DNA from: Amphichorda felina
Lineage: Eukaryota > Ascomycota > Sordariomycetes > Hypocreales > Bionectriaceae
NCBI GenBank assembly: GCA_016490725.1
Contig: JAEMHR010000055.1
Location: 62,001 to 126,000, forward strand
Direction: 5' to 3'
Length of the DNA stretch: 64,000 bases
Part shown: one piece after another, positions 32,851-44,995 of the stretch
Layout of the letters: the number at the start of each line of letters is the position of its first letter
Position numbering within the stretch: the stretch's first letter is position 1
The notes under the pieces: generated by a model
Databases searched by the model: none
What the model was told of the DNA's origin: nothing
What the model saw: the letters and a program-made list of their open reading frames with translations, nothing else
Translations under genes and position numbers: made by a program

Positions 32851-33846
32851 ATGTCGTCCTGGGACCTTCTCGACGAGAAGGCCGAGTTCGACCTCCACAA
32901 GTCTCGCCTCCTCGCCGTCGAAGAGCGCCCGTTCAAACGCATCACCAAACGCCTCTCCTCCACGCCCTCACTAGTCGCCACCGGCGCGCCCCTCAAGGCC
33001 CCCGAGAGCCCGGCCGAGCTGCTCCAGGAGGACTTCACCCTCGACTTTGCCGCCTTCGACAGCAGCATCGTGCGCCTGCAGTTCCTGCACGCCGCCAACG
33101 CGCGGGAGCGGGAGCGGTACCGCGACGACCAGGAGCGCATCCTGCGGGAGAGCCAGGCCGCGCGCGACACCAACGCCCAGCTGCGCGAGCAGCTCGAGGG
33201 CGCGCGCGCGACGCTGGCCCAGCGCAAGCGCTTCGACGACATGGCCGACAAGATCACGTCCAACCGGCTGCTGCGGCCGCGCGAGGAGCAGGTGGCCAAC
33301 CTGGCCAAGCTGGAGGAGGAGTGCCGCGAGCTGGAGCGCGAGAGCGAGACGTACAGCGAGACGTGGAGGGAGCGCAGGGACCAGTTCAATAGGATTATGG
33401 AGGAGGGTATGCTGCTGCGGCGGCAGATTCGGGACGAGAAGGAAGAGGTGGACCGCCGGGAGGGCATGAACGAGGGTGGTGAGGATGAGGCCAGTGGTCA
33501 GACGCCTAGGCCGGAGCACAGCGGCAACGCATCGCCGTCCCCCGACCCCCACGGGGACTCTAAGGGTGAGGGTGACGGCGAGACGCCGCGGGTGGCAGGC
33601 TCTCATGCTGGAACACCAGCTCCAGATGGCTCTCATCTGAACCCAGGCGACAGTCTGTCAGTGCCTTTTTCCCGAAATGGTAGCCGGCAGCCCAGCCGTG
33701 AACTGTCGCCGATGCCACCCCGCGATGGAGAAGACGAGGAGATGGAGGACCACAGGGATTCAAGAAATATGACGGAGGCGGGTACTCCCCAAGTATCTGT
33801 AGAACCGCCAGAGCACACTGGGGATCGTATGGAGGTAGACACCTGA
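32851..33846 (+). CDS. THO complex subunit 7
   Basis: THO couples transcription elongation to mRNP packaging and export in the nucleus. A single exon gives 331 residues from the ATG at 32851; an in-frame ATG at 32680 exists but adds a Ser/Pro-rich leader of non-conserved look, so the internal start is preferred. The THO7 signature is near the N-terminus (EFDLHKSRLLAVEERPFKR), followed by long coiled-coil helices rich in Arg/Glu (about residues 70-210, for example RERERYRDDQERILRES). The last 120 residues are disordered and Pro/Ser/Glu-rich. It converges on the tubulin cofactor A gene, with 183 bp between stops. Confidence 0.9.
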   Translation: MSSWDLLDEKAEFDLHKSRLLAVEERPFKRITKRLSSTPSLVATGAPLKAPESPAELLQEDFTLDFAAFDSSIVRLQFLHAANARERERYRDDQERILRESQAARDTNAQLREQLEGARATLAQRKRFDDMADKITSNRLLRPREEQVANLAKLEEECRELERESETYSETWRERRDQFNRIMEEGMLLRRQIRDEKEEVDRREGMNEGGEDEASGQTPRPEHSGNASPSPDPHGDSKGEGDGETPRVAGSHAGTPAPDGSHLNPGDSLSVPFSRNGSRQPSRELSPMPPRDGEDEEMEDHRDSRNMTEAGTPQVSVEPPEHTGDRMEVDT

Positions 33847-34029
33847 GTTGATTCGAGCGATGCATCATGCTGTAATATTACGATACCACATTCACGCCTC
33901 TTTATCCCCAACGAGGGAATCCTGCCTAGATCTTTATTCATGTGAGCTCTGGTTCTATTATGTATCGTAGCCTCCACAAATCACGGACTCGCCGCATTAC
34001 TGCCGTTCTCTATCCTAGGAACTTCTGTT

Positions 34030-34452
34030 CTAAGTAGCTTTGGCCTGGTTCAGCACGGTCTTGGCCTGGTCGAGCTCCGTCTCAGATACACCGGCGCCCT
34101 CGCCGATCGCAATCTGCTCCTCCAGTTTGGTGACAGCATCATTAATGCGCTTCTTGATCGGCCCAAAGACGGCCTTTGTCTCCTCGACGGCCGTTTGCTT
34201 CACGCCCTGGCAGTTAGCATCCATCGCTCACTCCACTAGACAGCAATAGCAGAAATGGGGATGGGCGCGCACCTGCTGCCTGAGCATAAACTCGTCGTTG
34301 CCGTCCTCGCTGGATTGGCCGTTCTTGATCTTCTCCTCGAGGATCTTGACCTTGGCCTCCTGGTCGACCAGCTCCTTGTGGTACGAGAGCTCCTCCTTCA
34401 GCAGGCGAAGGACGGAGCTGGTGGCGATGGTGAGCTGCGAAGGGGCCGGCAT
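34030..34452 (-). CDS. tubulin-binding cofactor A (tubulin-folding chaperone)
   Basis: Cofactor A captures beta-tubulin released by the chaperonin on the way to alpha/beta dimer assembly in the cytosol. Exons 34452-34273 and 34206-34030 join in phase 0 to give 118 residues, the normal size. The sequence is a three-helix coiled-coil bundle, with LTIATSSVLRLLKEELSYHKE in helix 1, the DNDEF-type loop (GNDEFMLRQQ) at the exon junction, and a second half of TKAVFGPIKKRI-like helices (ETKAVFGPIKKRINDAV). The second exon starts GVKQTAVEETK. Confidence 0.93.
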
Positions 34453-35209
34453 GATGGCTGCGTACGACTTGTGACGAGAAACGGGCTGACTTTATGAATA
34501 AGAGATGGGGCAAAGACGAGTTTGATGTCCCAAGATTTCGGATTGTTACAATCTGGGACCAGGTTGTTCAAAATAATCCGTGGTTGCATCCCAGCAACAA
34601 ATGAGATCATGGTCGACGTGGGGTTGGTTACCGTGGCGGGGCAACTACTCCCCTGGCGTCCATTTGGAACGAACCTTCCTTGCCCGAGCTCTAGAATACG
34701 CGACCTCCATTACAGGCGCGTCGAGGTCGTGATTGCCCTGTACTATAATACTAGGTAGCAGCCTCCAACAGACAACCTACCTGCGACTCAGATAGCAAGC
34801 TGCACTCCTAGTATCATCACCAACTCGGGTCTCGAGGTTTCGAGACGCCTAGCAGATTCACGCAAGCGGGTCACAGGCACGGGCACATATGGCATTAATG
34901 ATCATGTTCAAAGCGCCTCAACAAGTATATACATGGACGTCACGAACAGTTTCTGGACAGCGTGACAAGTCGTACAGGCTCAAATAGTCCACCCTCATCA
35001 AACCCTTTTCCCAGTTCCTTACCGTTCCCTCTCAAAGTCCAATGGTATCTTCAAAAACTCCTCCAACGCCTGCGGGCAATCCAATCGGCAGAGGCCCAAA
35101 ATGCGCGAATCCAGCACCGTCGTAGTTTACACGGGCACAATGACTTGACTTGGAGCACGTCATCCAAACATTACCAGGAAGAATCTCACTTCAGGTCGTC
35201 AGGAAACCC
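34453..35209. other. intergenic region, no gene seen
   Basis: Promoter of the tubulin cofactor gene and 3' flank of RAD21. Sequence from about 34750 to 35200 is moderately AT-rich. No supportable frame. Confidence 0.45.
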
Positions 35210-37104
35210 CTACGCCTCAACGGAAACGATAGGAACGCTGACGGCAGGGCGCTCAGGTTCGTCATCCTGGTGGGCAATCTCGCCGCCGGCTTCCCGCTCG
35301 GCCCAGTCACCCCAGAGGCCGCTCTTGCTTCGCACTCGGATGGGCGCACCCAGATCCGAGCCCTGCTCAACCTTGATGGCATCCTTGGTAGCCAGCACAA
35401 GACACTCGAAGAACATCTTGGTGGCCTCAGCCTTGGTCGTCTTCTTCTCTGGCACCAAGTCCTGGAAGACAACTGACGTCTTTTTCCTCTTGTCCGCACT
35501 CGTAGCAGCCTCGGCACCGAAGAGATCCCGCAGGACGTGAACAGCGTGCTTAGTGCTGAGCGACACAGGGCCATCGGCGGGATGGGGGACGGATATACTC
35601 GAGTCATCGCCGCCCGGGAGAATGGCGCCTTCATCCTCGTCGTCACTCCCGTCGGCAGGGATGCGCACAATACTTCCATCCTCGGCAACGCTCTTGTCAC
35701 CCACGCGCTGCCCGCCAACCACAGTGTCATCATCATCGCCGAGCTCGAGGCGGGGAGACTTGGGGTTGCCCTGCTCGCTCTCCACATCAGCGATGCCGCT
35801 GTCTCGCTTACGCTTCAACTCATGAGTCCCGCGGATGGCGTCCAGCGAGAGCATGCCGCGCAGCTCGGGTGCCCAGCCCTGACCCCGCCCGTCCATGAGA
35901 ACTGATGACACGAAACCGCCAGATTTCTGCATATCCATCAGGGCCAGCAGGAATGGATCACTGGGAAGGAAGGCGGTATCCTTGATGATGTTTGTGCGGT
36001 CGATCTGCTGCTGCTTGATGTGATTACTGGAGAGTGTCGTCTGCTCATCGGGCACCATAATCTTCTGCTTCTTGGCGCGGTTGGCGGGACGTCGGACCAG
36101 TGTGGTTTCAGCCTCATCCTCGGGCTCGTACAGGTCGCGGTGGTTAGTGTACTCGGCCTCGGCTTCCCTCGCAAAAACCTCGTCAATGTCTGACAGAGGT
36201 GACTCGGAGATCCTGGCTCGGTTGATGCCGAATGCGCCCATCAGCTCGGGGACGGCGGACTGGTCGCCGGCGTTGAAGCCGAAGTCATCGTCTCCCATGG
36301 GAATATCACCCTCAGCATCAGCAATCCCGACACCATGATCACCAAAGTCCAGTGACATGTCCCTGTCACCCCTATCCTTGCGGGGGCCAACATCCAATTC
36401 GCTAAAAAGATCGTCCTCCACGGGTCTCGCGTCAGGCGCGTCTCGACCAATTTCAACGCTGTCGAGACCTAGATCATCAAAGTCAAGCTCAAGACCGAGA
36501 TCATCCATGTTTCCGAGATCCTGTTCGTCGAGAGGGTTGCGGTTGAGGAATTGACTGTTGTCAAAGTCCTCCTGAAGGTTGATGTCGCGGTTGCTGACGC
36601 GACCCTTGCGGCCAACGGGGGTGGCGGTAACATCCTCAGTCTGCGTGAGCAGCCACGACGCGTCGGGGGGTGGAGGAATATCAAGATTGTCGTATGGGGT
36701 GATGCGGTCTGGCAGCAAGAGGGCCTCCCTGTTGGACACCTGCAGGTTGGCCGCCATGTCGTTGTTTCCACTGGAGCGGAAAGCCTAGGGAGGTTAGAAC
36801 GCGTCATTGTCAGAGTGTAACAGGGGATGGCGGTGCATACCATCTTGATCTTCATCATAGCTTCGTTGCAATCATCCAACAGATAGCGCGTCTTGCGCTG
36901 GTATATCCTGACAACACCAAGCAAAAGCTGGGAGCTGAGACGGAGGGCAAAGGGGGCATGGCTGGGCTTGATGATCTCCTCGACGCCGTCTGTGACATTT
37001 TGCTGGAGGACAGACGTCTTGGGGAGCTTGCGCTCCATGCTGGCCGACAGCCAGATACGGGCCAGAGGCCCATTCTTCTGGAGGAGGGTCTCTGAGTAGA
37101 ACAT
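35210..37104 (-). CDS. RAD21: cohesin kleisin subunit Rad21/Scc1
   Basis: The kleisin closes the SMC1-SMC3 cohesin ring and is cut by separase at anaphase. Exons 37104-36841 and 36784-35210 join in phase 0 and give about 612 residues. The N-terminal SMC3-binding domain starts MFYSETLLQKNGPLARIWL and contains LLLGVVRIYQRKTRYLLDD. The middle is acidic and disordered. The C-terminal winged helix that binds SMC1 includes SVVFQDLVPEKKTTKAEA and KMFFECLVLATKDAI. A sequence SVEIGR (about residues 197-202) fits the separase consensus [SD]-x-E-x-x-R. The N-terminus rules out a fragment. Rec8 is the alternative kleisin, but the N-terminal and C-terminal segments fit the mitotic form better. Confidence 0.93.
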
Positions 37105-38631
37105 GGTGCCTCCGCGTGGCGCACGGGCGCAGCGAGGACCAGAGTCGCGTCGATTGAAAGCCGAAAATCAAGCAAGGAGAACAGTAGAGCAACAAGCAGC
37201 ACGCAGAGGTGCAATAGGCTTGATAGATAAGGTTGCAGGTGCGTAGGAGGTCAAGTTCTTCAACAAACCAGGTGGGCTGGCGGAGGTTGTAACGTCGAGG
37301 CGCGTGCGGAGTGGGTCGGTCGGGGCCAGCTGTAAACAAGATGACAGCACAGGACAGCTTGACGCGCCACGAGGGTAATGGCGCAAGTGTGAAGCGAGAA
37401 AATGCAGTTGCGAGAAGCCAAGAATGAGGGTGGTGGGTGAAGCAAAAGGCGTCACAGAGCACGCTGCGTCGGGGGCGCGGAAATGATGCTCGGTCGACGA
37501 TGGCGAGCAGATGGGAGGCGTGCAGTGGAAGGGGAAATTTGTTGGCGGGGAGGTCGCCCTGACCTGGTTGATGAAGGCGCGCAGCTGGTCAGCGAAAATG
37601 GCGTGGCTGGGGAACCGTGGCTGCTCATAATCACGGTGGGTCGGTATCCCAGCCCCTAGTCCTGATACGGAATGGAGTAGCCCCGGAAAAGGCTATCTCC
37701 GGTTCCGTCATTGCTTGACTCAGCACGCGGTTTATTACCCGTAGCGATATTACTCGTACCAGTCATTCAGGTTGGAATCACGGAAGTCACGGATCAAAAG
37801 CCGCTGTTATTGTCTTTGGTCTGTGAAGCCTTCAACGAACAGGTCAATTTGGGGCACGTGTTATTCTGCGCGGGTAGAAGGCTACTACTACGAGTACTCG
37901 CAGGCCACCAGGGAAATGGGCGAAAGCGAAGTAGTACTACTAATACTATCGAGTATAAATAACAGCGTGCCGGGTGGTCGCATAAGATGGATCAGACCGC
38001 CTACGATTCATGCTCGTAGTGCTACGCTTTCTGATAGTCATATGAACCAAATAGTATGCCTATGATACATACTACCACTTATGTAGTATTAGATAGTAGT
38101 CGGATGCCGTGAGGTCTATCAGTCACGAATTTCTAGGAGAATAATAATACGTAGCTTCCATGTGCTTGTCGAGCGTTGACGGATAATAGGGATACTTTGA
38201 CTAACAATACAGGCGTCCCCTGTCCGTGTCCAGGCGTCCCTCCAGGTCCAGACCTCAGCCACGAGAGCCGATGTGGTTTCCGCGCCAAATCGAGCTAGCG
38301 CACGCTAATTGAGTCCCCTGGATCTCCAAGTAAAGACACTTCACTTCCAAGTTCCAACGAGGACAACGCCGCATCTTTGGACATCATCCATCATCCACGT
38401 CGCCCTTTAACCCCCTTCCAATGTGCTTCTAAAAATCATCCCACCGAACTGTCTGGTTCTCTTTCTGCATGCACTCCTTTTGGTCATCTCTATTAGACAC
38501 GAAAAGCGCTTAGAGAACCTCGCCACTCTTTTCGATTCCCATGTATTGACCAACACTCGTTCCCAACGCGCCGTCCGATGTCGATGCTGGTCCTACCCTC
38601 GCCTCCGACCTGAACCTCTCTGTATGTCACG
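37105..38631. promoter_or_regulatory. divergent region between RAD21 and PMR1, no gene seen
   Basis: About 1.5 kb between two divergent genes. The part from about 37700 to 38160 is AT-richer than the surroundings and full of TAC/TAG repeats. The RAD21 side contains a GACGCGCC at 37361-37368, close to but not matching the MCB core. No open frame here is supportable. Confidence 0.45.
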
Positions 38632-41600
38632 ATGCAGCTACCATGGCCAGGGCGCGGGGACAGTGTGTCTCTTCTTCCGACCGCCAGCATCCCTACCATA
38701 ACCGGCCTTGTGAGCGAGCCTGCCGACAGTGACAGGCCGCCTTCGCGTATCCGCCATGCGCGAACGACTTCGGCGCATGCCCGCGTGAGTAGTAGACTTT
38801 TGTATTTCTCTTCTCAGCCGTACACGCCCCTAACCTGAAGCAAAGGGCATCGCCGACGAGTTCTCCCACATGACACCTAGCGAGGCTGCGGCTCATCTAC
38901 GAACCTCCCTGACGAATGGCCTACACCCTAACGAAGCCCTGAAGCGACTTAGCGAATACGGCCCGAACGAGATCCCCCACGATCCCCCGGAACCTATATG
39001 GCTGCGATTCATCAAGCAATTCCAGGAGCCTCTGATTGTGCTTCTCCTCGTGTCCGCCGGGACGTCGCTTCTCCTCGGGAACATGGACGATGCTGTCAGC
39101 ATCGCGGTGGCCGTGACCATTGTCGTCTCAGTAGGCTTTGTACAAGAATATCGATCCGAAAAGTCCATCGAGGCTCTGAACCACCTGGTCCCGAACCACG
39201 CCCATTTGGTCCGCGGTTCTGGAAGTAAACCATCCAGCTTCCCAACGTGGCCGCTACAGACCGCGGAGCCACAAGATCACGCGCCCACGCCCGGCACTCG
39301 ATCCCCGGTTGAGGACGCGTTGGATGCTACGTCCTCCAAGGTCATGGCAGCCCAGCTTGTGCCTGGCGACTTGATCCTCTTCACCACAGGAGATCGGATT
39401 CCTGCCGACGTGAGGGTCACCAGAGCCACTGATCTGACCATTGACGAGTCCAACCTCACCGGCGAGACAGACCCTGTCAGGATAGGGTCTGAAGCACGGA
39501 CACGGAAAATCAGCTCGTATGGGCTCATTCCGCAGTCGTCCAACAACTCCCTGGGCCCAGGAGACAGCAGGGATGCCTCGGAGGCAAACAAGAATGTCGC
39601 CTACATGGGGACGTTGGTGAAGTCGGGTCACGGCCAGGGTATCGTCTTTGCCACGGGAGGCCACACACATTTTGGCACCATTGCCACAAGCGTCTCAGGA
39701 ACAGAAAGCCCGCGGTCGCCACTTCAACTGTCCATGGATGACCTTGGCTCGCAGCTAAGCAAGGCTTCGTTTGCAGTCATTGGGCTGATTTCTCTTGTCG
39801 GATGGCTGCAGGGTAAGAAGCTGCTCGAGATATTCACCATCTCCATATCGCTTGCTGTTGCTGCCATCCCAGAAGGGTTGCCCATCATCGTCACTGTGAC
39901 TTTGGCTCTGGGCGTGCATCGCATGGCTAAGCACAATGCTATTGTACGCCGGATGCCAAAAGTTGAAACACTCGGCTCTGTGAACGTGGTTTGTACCGAT
40001 AAAACGGGTGAGTCGAACCGTCCCAGTCTGCGTGAGTTGTTGCCCGGCTGACACTAGTTGATTTGCAGGCACCCTGACAACTAACCACATGACGACTGCT
40101 AAGATGTGGTATTTCGGAGCTGGAGAAGCAGTTGATGTCGAATCAGAAGATGGGCCAGTCGAGAAGGAGCCAAGTCCGGCGTCCCTGCGGATCATTCGCA
40201 TTGGCAACATTGCAAACAACGCTCGGCTTGCGCAGAAGTTCACGGAAAATGGTGCTGCGGCATCGGCTGTCCTTTCGTCGACCGTCTCTAGAGGGGATGG
40301 TAACACGCACACGCGCTGGGTGGGCCAGCCTACTGATGTGGCGATGCTCGACCTCCTTGACAAGTTCGGGGAGCACGATGTCCGGGAGTCGATCGGCCCT
40401 CGGATCAGCGAGACGCCATTCAGCTCAGAACGGAAGTGGATGGGTGTCACGATTGGGGCTGACTCCAAGAGTGAAAAGGAGTTTGCCTACATGAAGGGAT
40501 CTATTGAGAAGGTGCTCGCTGCCTGCGATACCTACATGGATAGTGATGGGCGTGAAATTGTTCTAGACAGCGCCCGGAAAGAGGATGCTCTGCAGGCCGC
40601 CGAGTCAATGGCTTCCAAGGGTCTCCGGGTGCTTGGGTTCGCCAGCGGCCCGGTCAAGTCCACGAGAAGTCGATCTACGGCAGGCGGCCGCAGTGGCACT
40701 CCCGGCAGCCCGCCCATACCCGGCGATGATGTCTACAGGGGCCTCATCTTTGCCGGGCTCGTGGGAATGAGTGACCCGCCGAGGCCAGGTGTCGGTAAAT
40801 CGATCCGGAGGTTGATGAGGGGAGGGGTGAAGGTGATTATGATTACGGGTGACGCTGAGACAACAGCACTAGCTATTGGGAAACAACTAGGCATGAATAT
40901 TGCCGTCCCCAGCGCGCACGGCCAGGGCCAGTCGACGGTCAGGCCTGTCCTGAGGGGCGACGAGGTCGATACCATGTCCGAGTTTGATCTGGGCCAGGCG
41001 ATGGAGCACACTACCATCTTTGCGCGGACGAATCCAGACCACAAAATGAAGATTATCCGGGCTCTCCAATCACGAGGCGACATTGTCGCAATGACCGGGG
41101 ACGGTGTCAACGACGCACCGGCGTTGAAAAAAGCAGACATTGGTATCTCGATGGGCCGTCACGGAACCGACGTGGCCAAGGAAGCCGCAGATATGATTCT
41201 GACAGACGACGATTTCTCGACCATCCTGCGCGCCATCGAGGAGGGCAAGGGCATCTTCAACAACATTCAGAACTTCCTGACGTTCCAGCTGAGCACGAGT
41301 GCGGCCAGCTTGTCACTGGTGTTTCTGTGCACCTGCTTCGGGTTCAAGAACCCCCTGAACGCGATGCAAATTCTCTGGATCAGTGAGTACCGGATTCGCA
41401 GAGCACGGACGAGCAAGCAACATGCTGACTTTCCCCCCTCCCTTATTAGACATTATCATGGACGGACCTCCAGCGCAATCTCTGGGCGTCGAAAAGGTGG
41501 ATCCGGATGTGATGAACCGGCCACCGAGGAGGCGGAACGATCCAGTACTCACGCGGGCGCTCATCACGCGCGTGCTGTCGTCGGCGTCGATCATCATGCT

Positions 41601-41982
41601 GGGGACGATGCTCATCTACAGCCGAGAGATGCTGGATGGACAGGTGACTCGACGAGACACGACCATGACGTTTACGTGCTTTGTCTTCTTCGACATGTTC
41701 AACGCGCTGGCGTGCCGCTCGGAGTCGAAATCGATATTCAGAGGAGAGATGGGCCTCTTTGCCAACAATCTCTTCAACTGGGCCGTGTCGCTGAGTGTGA
41801 TCTGCCAGCTGCTGGTCATCTACTTCCCGTGGCTGCAGTCGACATTCCAGACGGAGGCGATTGGGTTCTTTGATCTTGTGCGGCTTCTGATCCTGTGCAG
41901 CACCGTCTTCTGGGCCGACGAGCTGCGAAAATACCTGAAGTACGGGAAAAGGCGTTTGGGGGGATACAGCCAGGCAGTATAG
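38632..41982 (+). CDS. PMR1: Golgi P-type Ca2+/Mn2+-transporting ATPase (PMR1/SPCA type)
   Basis: PMR1 pumps Ca2+ and Mn2+ into the Golgi lumen for glycosylation, protein sorting and ion tolerance. Exons 38632-38784, 38846-40007, 40069-41382 and 41450-41982 give about 1053 residues. Motifs in order: GFVQEYRSEKSIEALNHLVP after M2, the actuator LTGETDP, AAIPEGLP in M4, the phosphorylation loop DKTGTLT with the catalytic Asp at about 436 (rebuilt across intron 2), MITGDAETTA, TGDGVNDAPALKKADIGISMG, and M6 INIIMDGPPAQSLGVE, rebuilt across intron 3. The single ion site with Asn and Asp in M6 suits SPCA rather than SERCA or PMCA. The small first exon is inferred: the ATG at 38870 would miss the segment GIADEFSH, and a CTAAC branch plus matching phase support exon 1 with its disordered Ser/Arg-rich leader. 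Confidence 0.95.
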
Positions 41983-42498
41983 ACGGGTATACGAATACTA
42001 GAGGGGCGGTCTGGGGCAAGGGGTATTTGGGGAGGGTGGGGGGTATATTATAAAACGGTATCATGACCTGCATAGCGAGATTTATAGTGCAAATGTAAAC
42101 TATATGCTTTGGATCTCATCAATGGCTGGACTGTCTAAAGGGGAACCACATGGTATGAGAATTCGTGAGTTGGTGGTGGTTGGAGGTGTCCAAGTAACAT
42201 TAGGTAGGTACTTACAGGTATTTGTTAGTGGCCCAGGGTGGTGGTGTTCAGGGGAGGGGGCTCTGTAGTGGTGGCCACCTATTACGACATCCAAGCTTCT
42301 ACGCAAGTAAGTACTTGGCTACTTACATACGTACCCAGATGCCAGATGGAGCTTGGACATTGACCATCGACCATCGAACCGCCACCAACCTCGACTTGGA
42401 CCGCGACGACGCCTGCGACGACGACTGCGACGACACGGCGACGAGCCAAGGCAGCTATGCAACCCCCCGAATCCCTCAATTAGCCTGCCTCCGCGTCC
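41983..42498. other. intergenic region between PMR1 and COG4
   Basis: About 0.5 kb between same-strand genes, containing the PMR1 3' end and COG4 promoter. It has TTAGGTAGGTACTTACAGGT and similar GTA-rich stretches around 42200-42335. No gene. Confidence 0.5.
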
Positions 42499-44995
42499 AT
42501 GTCTGCCCTTCCCAACGGCGCCCACGACAATGCCGTCGTCGCACCCCCCACGACGACGACGACCACCACCACATCCACAGCGGCCACAGGCATCCAGAAT
42601 GCCTCGAGTGAGGCAGAGCTGCGCGCCGCCCTGGCCGACCTGCACGCCCGCGAGACGGCGGTCAAGAAGCGCCTCGACGCCCTCGTGACCTCGCAGGCCG
42701 ATCTCTCGCGCGACCTCGGCCGCCTCGACCTCCTGCGCGCAGGCCTGGGCGCCCAGGTCATCGCCGCCCGCACCGTCAGCAACGACATGCTCTCCGCCGC
42801 CGCCGACACCGCCGGCCGCCTGAGCGACCGCGTCAAGACCCTCGACCTCGAGAAGAGCCGCGTCGAGGACACCCTGCGCGTCGTCGAGCAGGTCGCCGAG
42901 CTCAAGGCCTGCGTCCACGGCGTCGTCGGCTCCATGGGCGCCCCGCAGGACTGGGAGGCCGCCGCCGGGTACCTCGACCGCGCGAGCCGCGTCCCCGAGG
43001 CCATCGCCAGGGGCGCCTTCGCCGCCAGCGTCGTCCCCAGCGTCGAGGTCCCCGATGCCCCCTGGGTGACGCTGGGCAACGCCCGCGAGAGCCTGTGCGG
43101 CCTGTTCCTGCGCGAGTTCGAGAGGGCCGCCGGCGAGGGCGACGGCGCCAAGGTGACGCGCTTCTTCAAGCTCTTCCCGCTGATCGGCAGGGCCGACGTC
43201 GGCCTCGACGTCTACGGGAGGTACGTGTGCCAGGGCGTGGCCGGCACCGCGCGCGCCACCCTCAAGGACGGCTCCGGCGCCCGCAGGGAGGGCTTCTTCT
43301 ACGCCAACGCCCTGACCAAGCTGTTCGAGCACATTGCCCAGATCGTCGACGGCCACGGCGGCCTGGTGGAGCGCCACTACGGCTCCGGCAAGATGGTGCG
43401 CGTCATCGAGAAGCTGCAGGTGGAGGCCGACGTCCAGGGCGGCATCATCCTGGACTCGTGGAGCGACGACCGCAACATCGACAGGAGGCTGACCGACGTC
43501 AAGAGCTACCCCTTCTCGTTCCTCGTCCAGAGCTTCCTGCCCCAGCCGCCCCGAGGAGCGACCTCCAGGGTGAACTCGCCCGCCGTCGGGGCTGGTGCCG
43601 GGAGCAGCAATCCTCGGGCGAGCGAGGACGAGGGGGTGAGCATGAAGGAGGTGGACGGGCTGCTGAATGAGATATCGCTCATGCTGGGGCGCTGGTCGCT
43701 GTACACGCGGTTCCTCGCCGGGAAATGCATGGTAGGTCATGGTTCCAGAGCGTCGCGCAGCAACACACACACACATACACAATTGCTCACAGAAACAGGA
43801 CCCATCTACGCCAGACGACGCGCCGTCGACTGTTCCAGAGGTTCTGATAAAGTCGAACCTGTACCGCAAAGTCTCGAGCAAGCTGATCAGCCCCTACAAT
43901 GTCATGACGACCTTCTTCTTCCGCAGATCCGTCGAGAAGGCGTTCCAGCTCGACGAGTACCCGACCGGCCTATCATTGAGCTTGAACAATTCCATCGACA
44001 GCAACGCTCCATATATTATTCTCGCCGTCGATGATGTCATGTACATTGTGAACGCCGTGGTGCAGAAATCCCTGTCAACATCCCAGAGAGACATCATAGC
44101 CTCCGTCATCCCCACAATTGGACGGGTGCTCAGCGGCGACTTTGTGGGCATGATTCAGCGCAAGATGCGAGACGAGTCTTATCCCAAGGCTATGGTCCAG
44201 GGTGGCTTCCCGCCAGAAGACCGGATTATACAGTTCATCGTGTTGATCAACAGCCTGGACATGGCCAACGATTACCTGACGAGGATCATCCGGGGACGCC
44301 TCGGGACCGGCGACGGTATGACCAACGGCGCCCACCACCAGAGCCCGCTCAAGGACTCGTTCCCCTTCGAGCGCGACGTCACCTTTGTGGCCAACGCTCT
44401 GACGACACTGGAGACGACATTCGTCAGCAAGGCGACCGAGCTGCTCAACGAGGGCATCCAGGTCCTGTTCAACCAGGTGGTCAAGGCACGCCTGCGGCCG
44501 GTCCTGTCGGACACGTTCCGCGACGCCGACTACACGCTGACCGAGGAGGAGATTGCCGAGATTGCGCGGCAGAACGACGAGGACGAGGACGAGGTGCTGG
44601 AGGAGGTGCCGCGGCGGTTCGAGCACGGCTGGGAGCTGCTGATGAAGCCCATCGCCCGGCTCATGACCCCCGGCACCTACGACAGCCTGCTGGACATGAC
44701 GGCGCGGTACCTGTCCAAGGTGCTGGAGAAGCGCATCCTCAGCTACAGCGGGCGGACGAACCCCTACGGGGCGATCCGCATCGAGAGGGACTTCACGGCC
44801 ATCGTCAACGTGGTGTCGGGCGGCAACTACGGGGTCAGGGAGGCCTTCGACAAGGTGACGCAGCTGCTGATGGTGGCCAACATGGAGGACGACGAGTGGG
44901 AGGAGATTATGGCGCTGGACGGCGACGACGGCATCGACTGGGTGCTGACGGAGGAGGAGAAGAAGCGGGCGAGGAGTCTGGTGAGGATACTTTAA
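42499..44995 (+). CDS. COG4: conserved oligomeric Golgi complex subunit 4
   Basis: COG4 is a lobe-A subunit of the tethering complex that guides retrograde vesicles within the Golgi. Exons 42499-43731 and 43799-44995 join in phase 0 and give about 809 residues. The N-terminus has a Thr run, then a coiled coil (about residues 35-135). Family-typical segments are RFFKLFPLIGRADVGLDVYG, KLFEHIAQIVDGH, YNVMTTFFFRRSVEKAFQLDE, VDDVMYIVNAVVQKSL, NSLDMANDYLTRI and the C-terminal DGIDWVLTEEEKKRARSLVR. The single intron carries a short CA repeat (about 43761-43781). It follows PMR1 on the same strand. Confidence 0.93.

Noticed and set aside
37359..37368. MCB-like site TTGACGCGCC upstream of RAD21
   Set aside because: A single imperfect match in G/C-rich DNA; not enough to claim G1/S control.
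42319..43881. 520-codon frame on the minus strand
   Set aside because: Antisense shadow of COG4 exon 1; the plus strand carries clear COG4 family motifs and the opposite frame has only Gly/Ala/Val/Asp low-complexity sequence.
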